This document shows positions 1 through 8,956 of a stretch of 64,000 nt of DNA, one piece after another. Position 1 is the stretch's first letter. Every line of letters begins with the position of its first letter. The notes beneath the pieces are model-generated. The model worked only from the letters and a program-made list of their open reading frames with translations, had not been told where the DNA came from and did no database searches. The position numbers were made by a program, and so were the translations under genes. The DNA comes from Microbacterium sp. 67-17 (GTDB taxonomy: Bacteria; Actinomycetota; Actinomycetes; Actinomycetales; Microbacteriaceae): positions 100,265 to 164,264 of the forward strand of contig NZ_MKTR01000007.1 in assembly GCF_001898325.1 (NCBI RefSeq). The letters are read 5' to 3'.

Positions 1-604
1 GCAGTGGGATGCCGACATCGCCACCGCTGACGACCTCTGTCGAGAGGTTTCCGACGACGGTTCCCAGCTGTGCCGCGAATAGAGAACCACCGATCGTGCG
101 CATCACCCGCCCGGCACCGGCGATCATCTGCTGCATCTCGGGAGGTGACTGCTCTTGGAGCGCCGCAGTGAAGGCATCCGCGATGCTTGTCGCGACCGGC
201 TCAGCCAGCTCCTGCCACACGGGCAGGGTGGCTTCTACCCAACCGCCGCGGGTCATGGTCACTCCCGGACCCGGGAGGTCCGAGATCGTCGTGGCTTCGC
301 CGAGCCAGAGGGATGCGAGGGTGAAAGCGTCGTCGGCTGCCGAGCGGTCGGCAGCGGTGATCCCCGCGCCGTCCTTGTTCGCGATGTGCAGCGCCTGCGT
401 CGTGGCGGCATCCCAGGAGATCCCGCCCTCGCCAGCGGAGGCCATCGCGCCCTGCAGTTGTTGCATGGCTCGCTGGATCATCGCGGGATCGAACCCCATT
501 TTCTGCAGTTCGGCGAGCTGATCGCTGCCCATGCCGGCCTGGCCGAACAGCTGCCGGAACAGCTCGGGCAGGTCGTCGTCGGGGTTCCGGTCGTCGTCAG
601 CCAC
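1..604 (-). CDS. DUF2342 zinc-dependent metalloprotease, C-terminus cut off by window edge
   Basis: Reading leftward from a GTG at 602-604, the protein begins MADDDRNPDDDLPELFRQLF and continues open to the window edge (about 201 residues). The acidic, Met/Gln-rich start followed by an 'ISWDAATTQALHIA' stretch and a Gly/Gln/Thr helix segment matches the actinobacterial DUF2342 family (putative zinc metalloprotease, once annotated as F420-biosynthesis associated). The HExxH zinc site expected near the C-terminus lies outside the window. AAAGGCGG about 7 bases upstream is a plausible ribosome binding site. It is divergent from the PDZ protease gene, a pairing common in actinobacteria. Family call is recognition; function is not established. 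Confidence 0.8.
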   Translation of the reverse strand, partial: MADDDRNPDDDLPELFRQLFGQAGMGSDQLAELQKMGFDPAMIQRAMQQLQGAMASAGEGGISWDAATTQALHIANKDGAGITAADRSAADDAFTLASLWLGEATTISDLPGPGVTMTRGGWVEATLPVWQELAEPVATSIADAFTAALQEQSPPEMQQMIAGAGRVMRTIGGSLFAAQLGTVVGNLSTEVVSGGDVGIPL

Positions 605-725
605 GGGTGCCGCCTTTCAGCCGGTTCTTGAGCTTGGCCTCTACGCTAGTCGCACGAATGATCGCACCCGCGGGCCCCACCTGAATCGCCTTACGCCGGT
701 CGCGAACGACGGCCGAGAGGATGAC

Positions 726-1844
726 GTGGCGCTGTTCGACGAGAACGTATCGGTGACGCCTGCGCGGCGGGCGCCCATCAATCGCCGCACGCGCGTGGGA
801 CTGTGGGCGCTCGTGGTCGCGCTGCTGGCCTTGCTGGCGATGTCATTCCTACCCACCGCATACGTCATCGAGCTTCCCGGCCCGGTCTACAACACGCTCG
901 GCACCGTCACCACGAGCGACGGTGATGAGGTTCCGCTCATCGAGGTCTCGGGAGCCGAGACCTACCCGACTTCCGGCGCCCTGGACCTCCTGACCGTCCA
1001 GATCGCGGGAAGCCGCGAGCGTCCGCCGTCGTGGTTCGACCTCGCGGTCGCCTGGTTCGACCCGTCTCGCGCCGTCGTCCCGATCGACTCGGTCTTCCCC
1101 GAGGGGCAAACCAGCGAACAGCGCAGCGAGCAGTCAGCCGCTCTCATGGTCGACTCCCAAGAGGAGGCCACGGCTGCAGCCCTGACCGAGCTCGGCTATG
1201 ACATCGGCACGCAGGTCTCGGTGGTCTCTGTCGGTGAGGATGCCGCAGCAAACGGCATCCTGGAAGAAGGCGACATCGTGCTGCGCGCCGATGGCGAGCC
1301 GGTGACCGATGCATCGGCCTTGCGCGAGCAGGTACAACAGGGCGGAGGGGCCCCGTTGAGCTTCGACATCCTGCGGGACGGGGAGCCTCTGACGGTCGAG
1401 GTCACGCCGGTTGCCACCACCGTGGACGGGCAGACGATGTGGCTCATCGGAATCACGCTCATCACCGACTACGACTTCCCGATCGACGTCACGATCCAGC
1501 TGAACAACGTCGGCGGGCCGAGCGCGGGGATGATGTTCGCGCTGGGGATCATGGACACACTGACCCCGGGGAACCTCAACGGCGGCCAGAACGTTGCGGG
1601 TACCGGAACGATCACCGCTGACGGGACCGTGGGGCCGATCGGCGGCATCCAGCAGAAGATGTGGGGTGCATACCGGGCTGACGCCGACTACTTCCTCGCA
1701 CCCGCCGCCAACTGCTCGGAGGTCGTGGGCGAGGTTCCCGGCGACCTGCAGGTGTTCTCGGTTCAGACTCTCGATGACGCGCTGAGCGTTCTCGACACGA
1801 TCAGTTCCGGTGGAGACCTGGCGCAACTCCCGACCTGCGAGTGA
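726..1844 (+). CDS. YlbL-like PDZ/Lon (S16) secreted protease
   Basis: 372-residue protein with one N-terminal membrane anchor (VGLWALVVALLALLAMSFL), then a PDZ domain (ANGILEEGDIVLRADGEPV, around residues 170-240) and a C-terminal Lon-type S16 domain. The catalytic serine lies in GGPSAGMMFALG and the lysine in GGIQQKMWGA, the S16 Ser-Lys dyad. The active domain faces outside the cell. The start was set at GTG 726, after GAGAGG, because it places the anchor at the N-terminus; longer reading upstream would overlap the divergent DUF2342 gene. Family members degrade or regulate envelope proteins; the substrate here is unknown. Confidence 0.85.
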   Translation: MALFDENVSVTPARRAPINRRTRVGLWALVVALLALLAMSFLPTAYVIELPGPVYNTLGTVTTSDGDEVPLIEVSGAETYPTSGALDLLTVQIAGSRERPPSWFDLAVAWFDPSRAVVPIDSVFPEGQTSEQRSEQSAALMVDSQEEATAAALTELGYDIGTQVSVVSVGEDAAANGILEEGDIVLRADGEPVTDASALREQVQQGGGAPLSFDILRDGEPLTVEVTPVATTVDGQTMWLIGITLITDYDFPIDVTIQLNNVGGPSAGMMFALGIMDTLTPGNLNGGQNVAGTGTITADGTVGPIGGIQQKMWGAYRADADYFLAPAANCSEVVGEVPGDLQVFSVQTLDDALSVLDTISSGGDLAQLPTCE

Positions 1845-1936
1845 GTGCCGGGCCGAACGGGCGAGGTCGCTCAGAGCGAACAGGGTCAGGGCATCTGTAC
1901 GGCGATCGCTCAGAAGCTGCCGCCTAGGATGAAACG

Positions 1937-4849
1937 GTGACCACGACCTCAGCGCCGAACAGGGCCACGCCTTCGCCGTCCCGCCGCATCCTCGCCATCT
2001 CCCTTGCGATCATCGCCGCGCTCGTTGTCGGCTTCTTCATCTTCGCGAGCCTGTACGCAGATTGGCTCTGGTATGACCAGCTCGGGTTCCAGGAGGTCCT
2101 GGTCACGCAGTGGGTAGCCCGTGTGATCATGTTCGTCATCGGCTTCCTCGGGATGGCAGTTCCGGTCTGGGTCACGATTCAGCTCGCCTATCGGTTGCGA
2201 CCGGTCTACGTCCGCCTGAGTTCGCAGTTGGATCGCTACCAAGAGGTGGTCGAGCCACTGCGTCGCCTCGCGATGTGGGGTATCCCCGTCTTCTTCGGCT
2301 TCTTCGCGGGATTCGCGGCATCCACGCAGTGGCAGACCACCTGGCTGTGGCTCAACGGCGTTGCCACCGATGTCACGGACCCGATCTTCAACCTCGACAC
2401 CGGCTTCTACATGTTCGCGATGCCGTTCTACAGCGCGCTGCTCGGCTTCGTCTCCGCGGTCTTGCTGGTGAGCCTGCTCGTGACCGTCGTCGTGTCCTAC
2501 CTTTACGGCTCGGTCCGGGTGGGCCAGCGTGAGCTGCGGATCTCGAAGTCCGCTCGTATTCAGATCGCCGTGATCGCGGGGCTTTACGTCTTGGTCCAGG
2601 GCGTGAGCCTGTGGCTGGATCGCTATCTGCTGATGGTGCAGAACGATGACCGCATCACCGGCCCGGCCTATACGAGCGTCAACGCTGTCATCCCGGGTCT
2701 GTCGATCCTCGCCATCAGCGCGATCGTCGTGGCGATTCTCTTCTTCGTCACGGCCATCATCGGTCGCTGGCGGTACCCGCTGGTTGCCACCGCGGTCCTC
2801 GTGGTCGCCACAGTCGTGGTCGGCATCGGTTACCCCTGGGTGGTCAACACGTTCCAGGTGACCCCGAACAAGATCAACTACGAGGCGCAGTACTACCAGT
2901 ACAACATTGACGCCACGAAGGCCGCCTATGGTGTCAGCGATCTCGAGCAGATGGAGTTCTCGGCAGCAACCGATGCCGAGGCCGGGCAGTTGCGTGAGGA
3001 TGCCGCAACGACAGCGCAGATCCGCATCATGGACCCGACGATCATCCCCCCGACGGTGCGGCAGCTCGAGCAGTACCGTGCGTACTATCAGTTCCACAAT
3101 CCGCTCGATGTCGACCGGTACGAGATCGACGGCCAGTCGCAGGACACCGTCGTCTCGGTGCGCGAACTCGACGTGAACCAGCTGGATGCCGCGGCGCAGA
3201 CCTGGCAGAACACGAGCCTCATCTACACCCACGGCTACGGGCTCGTGGTCGCTAAGGGCAACGACCGCACCACCGAGGGCGAGCCGGTCTTCCTCGAGCG
3301 CGGAATCCCCGCCTCGGGGTTCCTCTCCGATCAGGAGGACTTCGAGCCGCGCGTCTACTTCGGTGAGATGTCGCCCCAGTACTCGATCGTCGGGGCACCT
3401 GAGGGAACAGCGCCTATCGAGCTTGACTACCCGACCGGCTCCTCCGAAGGCTCTGGCGACGTCAAGACGACGTTCGAAGGAGACGGCGGCCCGAGCGTCG
3501 GGAGCGTCTTCAACCGTCTGATCTACGCGCTGAAGTTCCAGTCCGAGCAGATCCTCTTCTCTGACGACATCAACGAGGACTCCCAGATCCTCTACGACAG
3601 GGACCCCGCGACGCGCGTGCAGAAGGTTGCGCCGTACCTGCAGCTGGACTCCGATCCGTACCCGAGCGTCGTCGACGGTCGAATCGTGTGGATCATCGAC
3701 GGGTACACCCGCAGCGCGAACTACCCGTACTCGTCGACGGTGAGCCTGCAGGAGGCGATCTCGGATTCGAACACGACGCAGCAGCGCTTCGGCCTGGACA
3801 ACATCAACTACATCCGAAACTCGGTGAAGGCCACCGTCGACGCCTACGACGGATCCGTGACCCTGTACGCGTGGGATGAGACGGACCCGGTGCTGCAGAC
3901 GTGGCAGAAGGTCTACCCCTCGACGCTCAAGCCGATCTCCGAGATGTCGGCAGACCTCATGAGCCACGTGCGGTACCCGACCGACCTGTTCAAGGTGCAG
4001 CGCGCGATCCTCGGTGTGTACCACGTGAGCGATGCGCAGTCGTTCTACCAGCGCGACAACGCGTGGGAGACGCCGAACGACCCGCAGAACGACTCTGAGC
4101 TCCAGCCGCCGTACTACCTGTCGATGCAGATGCCGGGTCAGACCTCGCCGTCGTATTCGATGTTCACGACATTCATTCCGTCGGCCGAGGCTGGCAACGC
4201 CCGAAACGTGCTCATGGGCTACCTCGCGGTGGACTCGAACGCCGGAGACGACGCGGGAACCCTGCGGGATGACTATGGCAAGCTGCGGATGCTCGTCATC
4301 TCCGCGGACACCACGGTGCCAGGCCCCGGCCAGGTGCAGAATACCTTCAACTCCGACCCGTTGATCTCGTCGCAGATCAACCTGCTGAAGCAGGGACAGT
4401 CGGACGTGCTGAACGGCAACCTACTCACCCTGCCGGTCGGTGGCGGGCTGCTCTATGTGCAACCGGTCTTCGTGCAGTCATCGGGGGCGACAAAGCTGCC
4501 GACCCTGCAGAAGGTGCTCGTGTCGTTCGGCAACGACATCGCGTTCGAAGACACCCTGTCCGAAGCTCTCGATGCCCTGTTCGGTGGCGACGCCGGTGCC
4601 ACCGGTGGTGACAGCGACGTGACGCCCACACCGGGCGCGACGACGCAGCCGACGCCCACGCCGACCCCGTCGGAGACGACGACGCCGACCGAGCCCACCG
4701 ATGCGTACCAGGTGGCGCTGCAGGAGGCTCAGCAGGCCATGTTGGACCGGGATGCGGCGCTGAAGGCCGGTGATCTGACGGCTTTCGCCGAGGCTGACGC
4801 AAGACTGACGGCGGCGGTGGAGCAGCTGATCGCCCTGGGCGCGCAGTAG
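1937..4849 (+). CDS. UPF0182 family large integral membrane protein
   Basis: 970-residue protein. The first ~310 residues hold about seven hydrophobic helices, the rest is a large extracytoplasmic domain beginning after GIGYPWVVNTFQVTPNKI. This matches the actinobacterial UPF0182 family, whose function is unknown. Near the C-terminus (about residues 890-925) a Thr/Pro-rich linker (TPTPGATTQPTPTPTPSE) precedes a short Ala-rich helical tail, suggesting a wall-spanning or flexible segment. A TAGGAT -10 box at 1925-1930 lies six bases before the GTG start and there is no Shine-Dalgarno sequence, so the mRNA is probably leaderless. It is convergent with the carotenoid operon, with only 6 bases between stop codons. 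Confidence 0.88.
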   Translation: MTTTSAPNRATPSPSRRILAISLAIIAALVVGFFIFASLYADWLWYDQLGFQEVLVTQWVARVIMFVIGFLGMAVPVWVTIQLAYRLRPVYVRLSSQLDRYQEVVEPLRRLAMWGIPVFFGFFAGFAASTQWQTTWLWLNGVATDVTDPIFNLDTGFYMFAMPFYSALLGFVSAVLLVSLLVTVVVSYLYGSVRVGQRELRISKSARIQIAVIAGLYVLVQGVSLWLDRYLLMVQNDDRITGPAYTSVNAVIPGLSILAISAIVVAILFFVTAIIGRWRYPLVATAVLVVATVVVGIGYPWVVNTFQVTPNKINYEAQYYQYNIDATKAAYGVSDLEQMEFSAATDAEAGQLREDAATTAQIRIMDPTIIPPTVRQLEQYRAYYQFHNPLDVDRYEIDGQSQDTVVSVRELDVNQLDAAAQTWQNTSLIYTHGYGLVVAKGNDRTTEGEPVFLERGIPASGFLSDQEDFEPRVYFGEMSPQYSIVGAPEGTAPIELDYPTGSSEGSGDVKTTFEGDGGPSVGSVFNRLIYALKFQSEQILFSDDINEDSQILYDRDPATRVQKVAPYLQLDSDPYPSVVDGRIVWIIDGYTRSANYPYSSTVSLQEAISDSNTTQQRFGLDNINYIRNSVKATVDAYDGSVTLYAWDETDPVLQTWQKVYPSTLKPISEMSADLMSHVRYPTDLFKVQRAILGVYHVSDAQSFYQRDNAWETPNDPQNDSELQPPYYLSMQMPGQTSPSYSMFTTFIPSAEAGNARNVLMGYLAVDSNAGDDAGTLRDDYGKLRMLVISADTTVPGPGQVQNTFNSDPLISSQINLLKQGQSDVLNGNLLTLPVGGGLLYVQPVFVQSSGATKLPTLQKVLVSFGNDIAFEDTLSEALDALFGGDAGATGGDSDVTPTPGATTQPTPTPTPSETTTPTEPTDAYQVALQEAQQAMLDRDAALKAGDLTAFAEADARLTAAVEQLIALGAQ

Positions 4850-4855
4850 GCGGGC

Positions 4856-5752
4856 TCAGGCGGTGAGGATCCACCACCAGATCAGCAGCAGCGTCACCAC
4901 GAAGCCGGCGAACTGGTTGATCCAGAGGAATCGGCGCCAGCCGATGGTGGCACGTTCGGCGTCGGCGTCACGGATCGATCTGTAAGGCCAGACCGCGACG
5001 AGGTAGGGGATCGCGGCGATCGCGGCGAGCGGGCCCGGCCAGGCCGTGCCGAGCACGACGAGCCCGGAGAGGGCGTAGCAGACGAGGGCGAACCGGACCG
5101 TCCACCGCGCCCCGCGGGCCGTGGCGATCGACGAGATGCCAGCCTCCCGGTCGGCAACGACATCCTGAACCGCGCCGAAGGCGTGCGAGGCAACGCCCCA
5201 CAGACCGAAAGCCAGGATGATGAGCCCGAGCTGCCACGTCCAGGTCGCCCCGGCCAGCACCAGACCGTAGACGGCGGGGGAGAAGAAGTGGATGCTGCTG
5301 GTGACCGAGTCGGCGAAGGCTCGCTCTTTCAGGCGCAGCGGCGGGGCGCTGTAGAACACCACGAAGAACAGACTCAGCGCGAGGATGAGCCACGACAGCG
5401 GTGAACCGACGATCGCCAGATAGATCACGAACGGGGCGCATGACAGACCACCGGCCCACAGGGTGATGGGGTGCATCCGCCGATCGAGGACTGCGCCGTG
5501 CGCGCCGCCCTTGCGGGGATTGCGGAGGTCCGATTCGTAGTCGAACACGTCGTTGGTCCCGTACATCGCGAGGTTGTAGGGGATGAGGAAGAACAGGGTG
5601 CCGATGACGAACGTCGCGTCGATCTGCCGGGTCGTCAGGAGGTAGGCAGCAGCAAAGGGATAGGCCGTGTTGATCCAGCTCACCGGCCGCGACGAGACGA
5701 AGAGCTCGCGGATCACACGCCCGGGCCCGAGCGTCGACTCAGCGCTGCCCAC
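4856..5752 (-). CDS. crtEb: UbiA-type prenyltransferase, lycopene elongase (C50 carotenoid)
   Basis: 298-residue multi-pass membrane prenyltransferase. It has the two Asp-rich motifs of the UbiA superfamily: NDVFDYESD (about residue 70) and DVVADREAG (about residue 195), which bind Mg-prenyl diphosphate. In Corynebacterium-type C50 pathways CrtEb adds C5 units to both ends of lycopene. Being last in an operon with heterodimeric cyclases crtYe/crtYf supports this over a menaquinone or chlorophyll role. GTG 5752 was chosen because it overlaps the crtYf stop by 14 bases (coupled translation); a GTG eleven codons further in (5719) is a possible alternative. Exact carotenoid (decaprenoxanthin, sarcinaxanthin or other) cannot be read from sequence. 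Confidence 0.88.
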   Translation of the reverse strand: MGSAESTLGPGRVIRELFVSSRPVSWINTAYPFAAAYLLTTRQIDATFVIGTLFFLIPYNLAMYGTNDVFDYESDLRNPRKGGAHGAVLDRRMHPITLWAGGLSCAPFVIYLAIVGSPLSWLILALSLFFVVFYSAPPLRLKERAFADSVTSSIHFFSPAVYGLVLAGATWTWQLGLIILAFGLWGVASHAFGAVQDVVADREAGISSIATARGARWTVRFALVCYALSGLVVLGTAWPGPLAAIAAIPYLVAVWPYRSIRDADAERATIGWRRFLWINQFAGFVVTLLLIWWWILTA

Positions 5753-6062
5753 GTGCGACCCCCGTGCGACCCTGCGGTAGCAGGACGTAGACGGCAGGAA
5801 CCAGGTAGGCGGCGCAGATCGCATACGAGAAGTCCTCGATCGGTGCCACCCCGATTCGGATGCCGCTCGAGGTGCCCTCCGGGTAGGCGACCAGCCCCGC
5901 GGAAATGATCACGTTGTCGAAGATCGCGGTGAGGATGACAAGAACCGCGGCGCTGATGGTCGATGCCAGCATCCGCTGTTTCATGCCCGGCTGTGTTGCC
6001 GACAGCAGCGTCACGACGAGAGTGAACAGCGCGAACGGGATGATGATGAGCGCGTACGTCAT
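5739..6062 (-). CDS. crtYf: C50 carotenoid cyclase subunit (CrtYf-type)
   Basis: 107-residue protein with three hydrophobic helices. The sequence VAPIEDFSYAI contains the PxE(E/D)xxF-type motif of heterodimeric lycopene-type cyclases. CrtYe and CrtYf subunits together cyclise the C50 precursor made by CrtEb. The start ATG overlaps the crtYe stop in an ATGA arrangement, and its own end overlaps crtEb. Which subunit is called e or f rests on gene order by analogy with Corynebacterium; ring type (epsilon, gamma or beta) is not inferable here. Confidence 0.85.
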   Translation of the reverse strand: MTYALIIIPFALFTLVVTLLSATQPGMKQRMLASTISAAVLVILTAIFDNVIISAGLVAYPEGTSSGIRIGVAPIEDFSYAICAAYLVPAVYVLLPQGRTGVARGQR

Positions 6063-6412
6063 CGCCCACTCACCGCCCCGTCTGTGCTCGACCGCGCGGT
6101 GCGGGAGTCGATGTAGCGGAGCGCGCCGGCATAGATCACGAGCCCCAGGTAACACAGGAACGCGAGGAAGAAGGGCTCTTCCAGGGGAAGCTCGGGTGCG
6201 AGGTCGATCCCGATGAACAGGCCACTGTCCCCCTTGATGAACGCGCGGGTGAGGATGCCGACGGCATCCCACGCGAGGAAGAACATCACTCCGATCCCGA
6301 CGGCAGCCAGCGTCCGGACGGGTGCCGCGAAGGCCGCCAAGCGCCAGCGCGCGTCGATCACCGCAATGCCCGCCGCGGAAACCAGGATCGCCAGGAGATA
6401 CAGACCCGGCAT
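6059..6412 (-). CDS. crtYe: C50 carotenoid cyclase subunit (CrtYe-type)
   Basis: 117-residue membrane protein with three or four hydrophobic helices. It carries ELPLEEPFFL, the conserved PxEExxF-type cyclase motif that pairs with the PIEDF motif of the next gene. It begins one base after the crtI stop codon (TGA-G-ATG) and ends in an ATGA overlap with crtYf, so the three genes are translationally coupled. The role is as one half of the C50 carotenoid cyclase in the membrane. Confidence 0.85.
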   Translation of the reverse strand: MPGLYLLAILVSAAGIAVIDARWRLAAFAAPVRTLAAVGIGVMFFLAWDAVGILTRAFIKGDSGLFIGIDLAPELPLEEPFFLAFLCYLGLVIYAGALRYIDSRTARSSTDGAVSGR

Positions 6413-6413
6413 C

Positions 6414-8027
6414 TCAGACGGCCGCCGGCTCGGCGATCGGCCCGGGCGAGCGGTCGCCGCGGAGGCGCTTGACGACGAGCTCAGCCGAGATCAGGCACAT
6501 CGGCAGCCCGATTCCCGGCAGGGCCGACGCCCCCGCGTACGCAAGGGAGTCGACCTTCTTGGATGCATTCCGCGGGCGGAAGAGTGCGCTCTGGCGCAGC
6601 GTATGGGCAAGGCCCAGCGCGTTGCCGCGCCAGGCGTGGAAGTCGTGTTCGAAGTCCCCGGGTGCGATGGTGCGCCGAACGGTGACGCGCTCGGCAAGGT
6701 CCGGGATGTTGCACCACTGAGAGATCTGCGCGATCACCCGATCGGCGGCTGCTTCGATGCGGGGTGAGCCGCCGCGGTCGACACCGCCGTAGCCGAGACT
6801 CGGATCCGCGGGGATGGGAACCAGGACGAACAGGTTCTCGCTGCCCGCGGGAGCGACTGTCGAGTCGGTGGCGGAGGGCTTGCAGACATAGATCGATGCC
6901 GGGTCTGGGATGCGGGTGTGCTCGCCGAAGATGTCATCGAAGTTCGAGCGCCAGTCTTCGGTGAACAACAGCGTGTGGTGGGTGAGCTGCGGCAGCTCGC
7001 CCTCGACTCCCAGCAGCAGGAGCAGCGCACCGGGACTGGGTGTGCGCTTGTCCCACCACTTCTCGGGGTAGGTGCGTAGCGGCTCGGGAAGCAGCTGGGT
7101 TTCCGTGAAGTGCAGATCTGCCGACGAGACGACGAGGTCGGCATCCACCCGGCGCCCATCGGCGAGCGTGATTCCCGTCGCCTGCGCGCGCCCGCCGGTC
7201 GTGGGGGTCGTGACGATCGAGGTGACCTCGGCGCCCGTTTCGATCGACACGCCCGCCCCCCGCGCGACGCGCTCCACAGCACGGATGACTTCGTACAGCC
7301 CGCCCTGCGGGTACAGCACGCCGTCGGCAAGATCGAGATGGCTCATGAGGTGGTAGAGGCTCGGCACGCCGTACGGAGACCCGCCGAGGAACACAGCCGG
7401 GTAGCCGAGGACCTGCTGGAGGCGCTTATCGCTGAAGCGGCGCTCGACGTGACGGGAGAGCGTCGTGGTCAGGAGGGGCGCGAGCTGCGGCACCCGCCGC
7501 AGCAGCGCGGGGTCGCGAAGGCCCGCCGTCGTCTCGTACGTGTCGTAGAGGAACCGGGTGACCGCAAGGTCGTAGGCATCCTTTGCCGAGTCGAGGTACT
7601 CGGCGAGGGCAGCGCCCGCTCCCGGTTCGATGCTCTCGAACAGCTGCGTGGAAAGCTCCCGGCCTGAGCGGATGTCGATCGGGTCGCCCGCGGTGCCCGC
7701 TGGCGGCTCACTGTAGACGCGGTAGGCGGGGTCAAGCCGCACAAGGTCGAGCTGATCGGCGGTCCTCGTCCCCATCAGCCGGAAGAAGTGGTCGAACACC
7801 TCGGGCATGAGGTACCAGCTGGGTCCGGTGTCGAAGCGGAAACCGTCGGCCTCCCACACGCCGGCGCGGCCTCCGACCTCATCGCGAGCCTCGAACAGGC
7901 TCACCGACCAGCCCTCGCGTGCAAGGAGCGCTGCTGTAGCCAGGCCCGCGATGCCGCCCCCGATGACCACCGCGCTGCCTGCGTCAGTCGGTGTCCCCGG
8001 GGTGTGGGCGCTAGCCGTCTCGCTCAT
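6414..8027 (-). CDS. crtI: Phytoene desaturase
   Basis: 537-residue FAD-dependent desaturase that converts phytoene to lycopene. The N-terminus has the dinucleotide-binding fold (VVIGGGIAGLATAALLAREG, residues ~18-40, followed by an acidic FEARDEVGGRAG). The C-terminal bacterial-type signature region includes ALPGIGLPMCLISAELV. Length fits CrtI (about 490-550). ATG 8027 has GGAG six bases upstream. It lies 59 bases after crtB and directly before the cyclase genes, making it the middle of the operon. Confidence 0.93.
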   Translation of the reverse strand: MSETASAHTPGTPTDAGSAVVIGGGIAGLATAALLAREGWSVSLFEARDEVGGRAGVWEADGFRFDTGPSWYLMPEVFDHFFRLMGTRTADQLDLVRLDPAYRVYSEPPAGTAGDPIDIRSGRELSTQLFESIEPGAGAALAEYLDSAKDAYDLAVTRFLYDTYETTAGLRDPALLRRVPQLAPLLTTTLSRHVERRFSDKRLQQVLGYPAVFLGGSPYGVPSLYHLMSHLDLADGVLYPQGGLYEVIRAVERVARGAGVSIETGAEVTSIVTTPTTGGRAQATGITLADGRRVDADLVVSSADLHFTETQLLPEPLRTYPEKWWDKRTPSPGALLLLLGVEGELPQLTHHTLLFTEDWRSNFDDIFGEHTRIPDPASIYVCKPSATDSTVAPAGSENLFVLVPIPADPSLGYGGVDRGGSPRIEAAADRVIAQISQWCNIPDLAERVTVRRTIAPGDFEHDFHAWRGNALGLAHTLRQSALFRPRNASKKVDSLAYAGASALPGIGLPMCLISAELVVKRLRGDRSPGPIAEPAAV

Positions 8028-8086
8028 GCTGACTCCTCATTCCTGGGCGGGTGGATGTTGGGGGACGTGATCGGCGCTCGCGGCAC

Positions 8087-8956
8087 TCACGCGCCGGTTC
8101 GGCGTGGCGAGGCCCCCACCAGGGCGCGGGCGATGAGCCCTGCCTTGACGATATCGGGCACGCGAACCCTGACGGCAGGCGCAGGGTCGGCCCGCAATCG
8201 GCGCGAGAGCTCGGCGAACAGGTCGTGTGCCGCGATCACGGCGCGCCGACAGTCAGCCGGTAGTTGGGGGATCACCGCCGCGGCAGCGGCGAGGTCGGCA
8301 TCGATCCTGTCGAGGATCGCTTCCCGGTCATGATCGCCAGTGGCGATGCCGAGGTAATCGCGTCCGAGCGTCGCCTCGTCATGGTCGAGGTCGCGCAGGA
8401 AATTGACGTCCTGGAAGGCTGCGCCCAAGCGCCGAGCGCCGTCGACGAGCTCGGGGCTGGGACCGGATGGCGAGGGCTGGCCCGCATTGACGAATACCTG
8501 CAGACACATGAGTCCGACGACCTCTGCCGATCCGTACACGTAGGAGTCGTGGGAGGCGTCGTCGTGGGCGGCGACGGTCAGGTCGGTTCGCATCGATGCG
8601 AAGAAGGGGTCGATGAGGTCCGCGCCGATGACGCACTCGCGAGCAGTCCGCGCGAAGGCGTGCACGACAAGGTTGCTGCTGAAACGCCGGTCGATCGCGG
8701 CCATCGTCTCTTCCTGCAGCGCATCGAGGAGGGCGGCGGCTTGCGTGGCATCCAGGCCCGCCTCGATGGCGGGACCGTCGACGATCTCATCGGCGACGCG
8801 TACGAGGGCGTAGATGTTGCGCACGTGCGTGCGAGCTCGGGATCCGAGCAGGCGCGTGGCCATGCCGAACGAGGTCGAGTATGCGGCGATCACGGCTGCC
8901 GCAGCCTCGTCGGCCGCCGTGTCGTACAGTGCGATGCCCGTCGGCTGATGACTCAC
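8087..8956 (-). CDS. crtB: Phytoene synthase
   Basis: 289-residue squalene/phytoene synthase family protein joining two GGPP molecules head to head. Both Asp-rich Mg2+ sites are visible: ADEIVDG (about residue 60) and DVNFLRDLDHD (about residue 180). The GTG start at 8956 overlaps the crtE stop (GTGA), a coupled arrangement; upstream in-frame codons would lie inside crtE and were rejected. Confidence 0.93.
   Translation of the reverse strand: MSHQPTGIALYDTAADEAAAAVIAAYSTSFGMATRLLGSRARTHVRNIYALVRVADEIVDGPAIEAGLDATQAAALLDALQEETMAAIDRRFSSNLVVHAFARTARECVIGADLIDPFFASMRTDLTVAAHDDASHDSYVYGSAEVVGLMCLQVFVNAGQPSPSGPSPELVDGARRLGAAFQDVNFLRDLDHDEATLGRDYLGIATGDHDREAILDRIDADLAAAAAVIPQLPADCRRAVIAAHDLFAELSRRLRADPAPAVRVRVPDIVKAGLIARALVGASPRRTGA

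Noticed and set aside
1949-4024. Long minus-strand open frame inside the UPF0182 gene
   Set aside because: Antisense to a conserved gene and Arg/Asp/Val-rich, as expected from reversed GC-rich codons; no family motif.
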